A DNA stretch of 7,346 nucleotides, from positions 1 through 7,346 of the forward strand of contig JAICWZ010000090.1 in assembly GCA_025966355.1 (NCBI GenBank), read 5' to 3'. Position 1 is the stretch's first letter; every line of letters starts with the position of its first letter. This document shows positions 6,078 to 7,346 of this stretch, one piece after another. Made by a program: the position numbers and the translations under genes. The notes under the pieces are model-generated. The model did not search any database, had not been told where the DNA came from, and worked only from the letters and a program-made list of their open reading frames with translations. This DNA comes from Thermomicrobiaceae bacterium (GTDB lineage: Bacteria; Chloroflexota; Chloroflexia; Thermomicrobiales; Thermomicrobiaceae).

Positions 6078-7166
6078 TCAGTCACGCGCGATGAGCGAAA
6101 GCCCTGTCTCGTGGCCCTCGCGCTCGAGGAGTCGGAGCGTGCCTTCGACCAGGCCGAAGGGGCCGGAGAGCATCATGTCGCCATGTGGGACGGCCTCGTA
6201 GTATCCGAGTTCGCGCGCGACGGCACGGTTGGGACCGGTGATGGCAACGGTTGGGAACGGAGCGGACTGAGCGTAGTCAGCGACGAAGGCGGCGCCGTGA
6301 CCACCCATATCCATCACCTCGGCGTGCGTCAGCCGTCCGCCGGCAAGCTGATCGACGAGATGGCTCAGTACCGCCGGTGTGATGCCCCCGCTATGGTGCT
6401 CGGCGATGCCATAGACGCGCATCCCGCGCAGCGCAATCGCGAACGTATGCATGTTCCCGATGTTCACCAGGATCGCGCCGTCATCACGCGCTGCCCGCGC
6501 CACGACCGGATCGCCGAGAATGCCGAGCACGGCGGCGGCTCCCGTGTCCATGATGAGCGCGCCGGGGAGCGCACGTTGCACCGCCTGCATGCGGATCATG
6601 TAGCTGGGTACGTCGCGGAACATCATGTCGCGCAGGTCGCCGCCCTGCGCAAGCAGCTCTTGAAGGAAATCGTAGCGAAATTCGCGTGCGCCGGATCCGG
6701 CGATGAAGCCGTGATCCTGCACCGCGATCGCGTAGAGCGACGGCAGCCGCACGCCGAAGCGCCCGAGCGCGGCACCAATACCGTCGAGATCGACATCCTG
6801 CAACCAGATGATATCAGCGCCGGGCGGTGGCGAATCGCAGATTTTGACCCCGAGTCGTCGGACGCGGTCGAAGTCGTTGTGCAGCGTGCGCGCCGGCTCG
6901 GGAGCCGAATAGACCGGAAGACCCGCCGCCAGATGCGCCTCGATCGCTTCGCTGCTGGCGCCGCCGCCCATCAGCCGGCCGGCCAGATAGATCGGCACGC
7001 CGCGGACGGTCGCTTCGTGAATGCGGGCTGCCACGACCTGTGTCTGCGAGGGCAGGATCAGCTTCGTGCAGTTCTCAATGCGGCGATCGCTCTCGTAGAC
7101 GAGGATATCCTGCGTGCCCGCACCGGCATCGATCGCGAGAATGCGAAGTGGCTCGACGAGCGTCAA
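6078..7166 (-). CDS. DUF1786 family protein, probable actin/Hsp70-like nucleotide-binding fold
   Basis: A 362-residue protein that I assign to DUF1786, whose function is unknown. The N-terminal ILAIDAGAGTQDILVY (9-24) looks like the phosphate-1 loop of the actin/Hsp70/sugar-kinase superfamily. ILVNIGNMHTFAIAL (232-246) looks like the second phosphate loop. IMDTGAAAVLG (205-215), AEHHSGGIT (255-263), ITGPNR (309-314) and GDMMLSGPFGL (329-339) are other glycine-rich, likely conserved stretches. There is no signal peptide or membrane helix. Some databases attach a pyruvate formate-lyase activating label to this family, but only two cysteines are present (C33, C110) and no CxxxCxxC radical-SAM motif is seen. 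The start is TTG 7166, backed by GGAGG five bases upstream. The gene follows the metallophosphoesterase stop by 18 bases, so co-transcription is likely. Confidence 0.82.
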   Translation of the reverse strand: MTLVEPLRILAIDAGAGTQDILVYESDRRIENCTKLILPSQTQVVAARIHEATVRGVPIYLAGRLMGGGASSEAIEAHLAAGLPVYSAPEPARTLHNDFDRVRRLGVKICDSPPPGADIIWLQDVDLDGIGAALGRFGVRLPSLYAIAVQDHGFIAGSGAREFRYDFLQELLAQGGDLRDMMFRDVPSYMIRMQAVQRALPGALIMDTGAAAVLGILGDPVVARAARDDGAILVNIGNMHTFAIALRGMRVYGIAEHHSGGITPAVLSHLVDQLAGGRLTHAEVMDMGGHGAAFVADYAQSAPFPTVAITGPNRAVARELGYYEAVPHGDMMLSGPFGLVEGTLRLLEREGHETGLSLIARD

Positions 7167-7171
7167 TCTGG

Positions 7172-7176
7172 CCTCC
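7172..7176 (-). promoter_or_regulatory. Shine-Dalgarno site supporting a TTG start
   Basis: On the - strand GGAGG is followed by CCAGA and then TTG (7166-7164). The consensus strength and 5-base spacing make TTG the likely start. The site lies in the 18-base gap after the upstream stop codon. Confidence 0.7.
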
Positions 7177-7184
7177 AGCGGTGA

Positions 7185-7346
7185 CTATCCGATGTCCTCG
7201 ACATAACGGTCGGCGGAATCACACGGTTCGTCGGTATGCGGTGCTTCCCGTGACAAATGGAAGATCGTCACTTCGGGTGGCGCCATGAATCGCACCGGCA
7301 GGCGCGTGGTGCCGATCCCGTTGCTGACATAGAGCAGATTGCCGCG
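7185..7346 (-). CDS. Calcineurin-like metallophosphoesterase, C-terminal fragment (YkuE/YaeI type)
   Basis: The last 53 codons of a gene entering from the right edge, ending at TAG (7187-7185). The segment LLYVSNGIGTTRLPVRFMAPPEVTIFHL matches the conserved C-terminal end of YkuE/YaeI-type phosphoesterases, where a Gly-hG-TS-x-LPxRF-x-x-PPEVT pattern follows the last metal-binding GHTH motif. The metal-binding motifs themselves lie outside the window. After this conserved strand there is a polar tail of about 20 residues. Relatives are membrane-associated or exported phosphodiesterases acting on lipid or nucleotide phosphoesters; the substrate here cannot be told. It is upstream of, and probably in one operon with, the DUF1786 gene. 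Confidence 0.8.
   Translation of the reverse strand, partial: RGNLLYVSNGIGTTRLPVRFMAPPEVTIFHLSREAPHTDEPCDSADRYVEDIG

Noticed and set aside
6012..7184. 390-codon open frame on the + strand opposite the DUF1786 gene
   Set aside because: It mirrors a recognisable conserved gene with its own ribosome site. The predicted protein is His/Arg-rich with no family resemblance, and it would overlap the end of the prenyl synthase gene.

Overview
The window is an ordinary GC-rich bacterial chromosomal segment with eight protein-coding genes, two of them cut by the window edges. It contains no tRNA, rRNA, CRISPR array, insertion sequence or phage gene that I can see. Base composition and codon use look even throughout. 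The gene content suggests a member of the Chloroflexota, perhaps Thermomicrobia-like. That placement is an inference from family resemblance: a membrane zinc peptidase of the YugP type, a DDxxG-type polyprenyl synthetase, a DUF1786 protein and a MoeA-like protein. No marker gene in the window settles it.

Layout: (1) 1-897, + strand, is the C-terminal three quarters of ClpX, closed by a hairpin at 928-953. (2) 976-1410, - strand, is a DinB/DfsB-type four-helix protein, convergent with clpX. (3) 1550-2590 and 2626-4008, + strand, form a two-gene unit: a molybdopterin-binding (MoeA-like) protein and a cyclic amidohydrolase of the allantoinase/dihydroorotase/hydantoinase superfamily. The unit is divergent from the dinB-like gene across a 139-base promoter region and ends in an 11-bp hairpin. 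(4) 4054-4758, - strand, is a membrane-bound YugP-type zinc metallopeptidase. (5) 5008-6015, + strand, is a short-chain polyprenyl diphosphate synthase, divergent from the peptidase across a 249-base region with promoter-like and palindromic elements. (6) 6078-7166, - strand, is a DUF1786 protein with an actin/Hsp70-like nucleotide-binding look. It starts at TTG behind a GGAGG site, 18 bases after the end of a calcineurin-like metallophosphoesterase that enters from the right edge (7185-7346).

How the genes relate: the clearest functional pairing is the MoeA-like protein with the amidohydrolase. Molybdopterin-binding proteins of this type are often found near xanthine dehydrogenase-class enzymes, and allantoinase-type hydrolases act further along the same purine catabolic route, so a purine or cyclic-amide degradation role is plausible but unproven. 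The metallophosphoesterase and DUF1786 genes look co-transcribed. ClpX and the YugP-type peptidase are protein quality-control functions but are not adjacent or co-oriented. The polyprenyl synthase stands alone and would supply C15-C20 prenyl diphosphates.

I found no convincing undescribed multi-gene system. The most under-explored item is the DUF1786 gene, whose database-style label as a pyruvate formate-lyase activating enzyme is not supported by its sequence.
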